Source: Rhodococcus jostii RHA1
Lineage (GTDB): Bacteria > Actinomycetota > Actinomycetes > Mycobacteriales > Mycobacteriaceae
Direction of reading: 5' to 3'
Assembly: GCF_000014565.1 (NCBI RefSeq)
Contig: NC_008268.1
Coordinates: 2,728,001-2,792,000, forward strand
Length of the DNA: 64,000 bases
A model generated the notes under the pieces. It saw only the letters and a program-made list of their open reading frames with translations. It did no database searches and had not been told where the DNA came from. Every line of letters begins with the position of its first letter. Position 1 is the stretch's first letter. This document shows, piece after piece, positions 63,091 to 64,000 of this stretch. The position numbers and the translations under genes are program-made.

Positions 63091-63702
63091 ATGACGACGG
63101 CACGCCCCGCACGGAAGACCGGTTCACCCGGACGTCCCGGCTACGACCTCGACTCGCTGCTCGCTGTCGCTGTCAAGGTCTTCAACGACAAGGGTTACGA
63201 CGGCACCAGCATGGAGGTGCTGGCCCAGCGCCTGGGAATCACGAAGTCGTCGATCTATCACCACGTGTCCGGGAAGTCGGAGCTGCTCGAACTGGCACTG
63301 TCGCGGGCGCTCAACGCCCTCTTCGCGGTCACCACCGAGGAGAAGGCGACGAGCGGCCGGTACATCGATCGTCTCGAATACCTCGTCCGCCGCAGCGTCG
63401 AGGTCCTTGCCGCCGAGCTTCCCTACGTGACGCTCCTGCTGCGCGTTCGGGGCAACACCGCGGTGGAGCGTCGCGCGCTCGCCCGCCGCCGCGAGTTCGA
63501 CGCGTTCGTCAGCGATCTCGTCGTCGCGGCGGCGGAAGAGGGAGACCTGCGGCCGGGCATCGATCCCGCGCTCACCAGCCGGCTCGTGTTCGGCACGGTC
63601 AACTCGCTGATCGAGTGGTACCGCCCGCGCACCGGCGGGACGGTCGCCGACCTCGCGGACGCCGTCGTCGAGCTGACGTTCGATGGGCTACGCCGCACCT
63701 GA
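63091..63702 (+). CDS. TetR-family regulator
   Basis: The 203-residue regulator has a Pro/Arg-rich N-terminus, then a TetR HTH (DLDSLLAVAVKVFNDKGYDGTSMEVLAQRLGITKSSIYHHVSGKSELLELAL) and a helical effector domain with EYLVRRSVEVLAAELPYVTLLLRVRGN. This layout resembles PaaR/KstR2-like acyl-CoA-responsive regulators. GGAAGGA sits 8 bp upstream of ATG 63091; the longer frame to 63037 is not supported. It converges on the truncated gene with 4 bp between stops. Its targets may lie outside the window. Confidence 0.88.
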   Translation: MTTARPARKTGSPGRPGYDLDSLLAVAVKVFNDKGYDGTSMEVLAQRLGITKSSIYHHVSGKSELLELALSRALNALFAVTTEEKATSGRYIDRLEYLVRRSVEVLAAELPYVTLLLRVRGNTAVERRALARRREFDAFVSDLVVAAAEEGDLRPGIDPALTSRLVFGTVNSLIEWYRPRTGGTVADLADAVVELTFDGLRRT

Positions 63703-63706
63703 GCTG

Positions 63707-64000
63707 TCAGGCCTTCCAGTCGGGCCTGCGCCCGAGGTACCGCAGCAAGCCGGCGACCTCGTCGCCGTCCGATCCGTCGACCACCGGGGCGTACGCACCG
63801 TACTGCCGTAGCGGCTCGACGATCTCGCGCGCCACGAACAGGAGCTCAGTGGCCACCAAGGGAGACAGGGGCGACGGCTGCCCGGTCGCGACGGCGATGT
63901 CCCAGGCGTGCACGGCGGCGTCGAGGGCGCACGCTCCCGCACCGATCCGCGGGGCGAGTGCGCCTTGCGGCAGCGGGGTCGCGGCCGACTCGGCGGTTGC
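63707..64000 (-). CDS. TIGR03086/maleylpyruvate isomerase-like metal-binding protein (5' end cut by window)
   Basis: Only the C-terminal 97 residues are present: ...GAGACALDAAVHAWDIAVATGQPSPLSPLVATELLFVAREIVEPLRQYGAYAPVVDGSDGDEVAGLLRYLGRRPDWKA. The VHAWDIAVATGQ run with a metal-binding His is the hallmark of TIGR03086 proteins and the mycothiol-dependent maleylpyruvate isomerase (DinB-like) fold, and the close LLRYLGRRPDW is typical. The frame is open to the window edge, so the true start lies beyond 64000. Confidence 0.85.
   Translation of the reverse strand, partial: ATAESAATPLPQGALAPRIGAGACALDAAVHAWDIAVATGQPSPLSPLVATELLFVAREIVEPLRQYGAYAPVVDGSDGDEVAGLLRYLGRRPDWKA

Overview
The window reads as a chromosomal stretch of a high-GC actinobacterium, most likely Rhodococcus (R. 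jostii/opacus type). This is an inference from the gene content: a mycothiol-dependent formaldehyde dehydrogenase, a WhiB protein, a Pkn-type Ser/Thr kinase, IclR/TetR/GntR/PadR regulators beside catabolic operons, and many degradative enzymes. No rRNA, tRNA, CRISPR array, insertion sequence or phage gene was seen. Both ends cut a gene.

Region by region. 1-7038: a minus-strand glyoxylate assimilation operon (dctA, an MTAP-like phosphorylase, a stand-alone allophanate hydrolase C-terminal-like protein, hyi, glxR, gcl) with a divergent IclR regulator and a perfect palindrome between them. 7052-10862: a membrane Ser/Thr kinase, a tiny HTH protein coupled to a Clp N-domain protein, and a LuxR-type regulator carrying a degenerate kinase core. 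10941-15787: a complete formaldehyde-to-CO2 operon (mscR, metallo-hydrolase, molybdopterin formate dehydrogenase, fdhD). 16044-21040: an ammonia-lyase-like protein lacking the Ala-Ser-Gly prosthetic-group triad, translated with an OpuC/EgtUV-type ABC importer. This looks like a betaine (possibly ergothioneine or hercynine) uptake-and-cleavage operon. 21041-30186: scattered hydrolases, an arylsulfatase, a GntR regulator and an apparent serine-hydrolase pseudoenzyme.

30239-34828: a ribbon-helix-helix regulator with nested operator palindromes, a DUF4097 protein, a DrrAB-type ABC exporter and a cytochrome P450. 34803-37580: three more hydrolases. 37590-45789: an amine oxidation locus (copper amine oxidase with a His/Met-rich membrane partner, amine permease, aldehyde dehydrogenase, second permease, IclR regulator) in which a box ATTCTCATT recurs. 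45792-55402: SDR, flavin monooxygenase, SGNH lipase, WhiB, PadR with peptide deformylase, and a two-component locus with an orphan receiver.

55422-61866: a cyclohexanecarboxylate-type CoA pathway (TetR, two acyl-CoA dehydrogenases, CoA ligase, BadH-like dehydrogenase, BadI-like ring hydrolase). Three copies of a TGAA-N6-TTCAC site sit in its three promoter regions, defining a probable TetR regulon. The window closes with a PNPOx-fold protein, another TetR regulator and a truncated TIGR03086/maleylpyruvate-isomerase-like gene.
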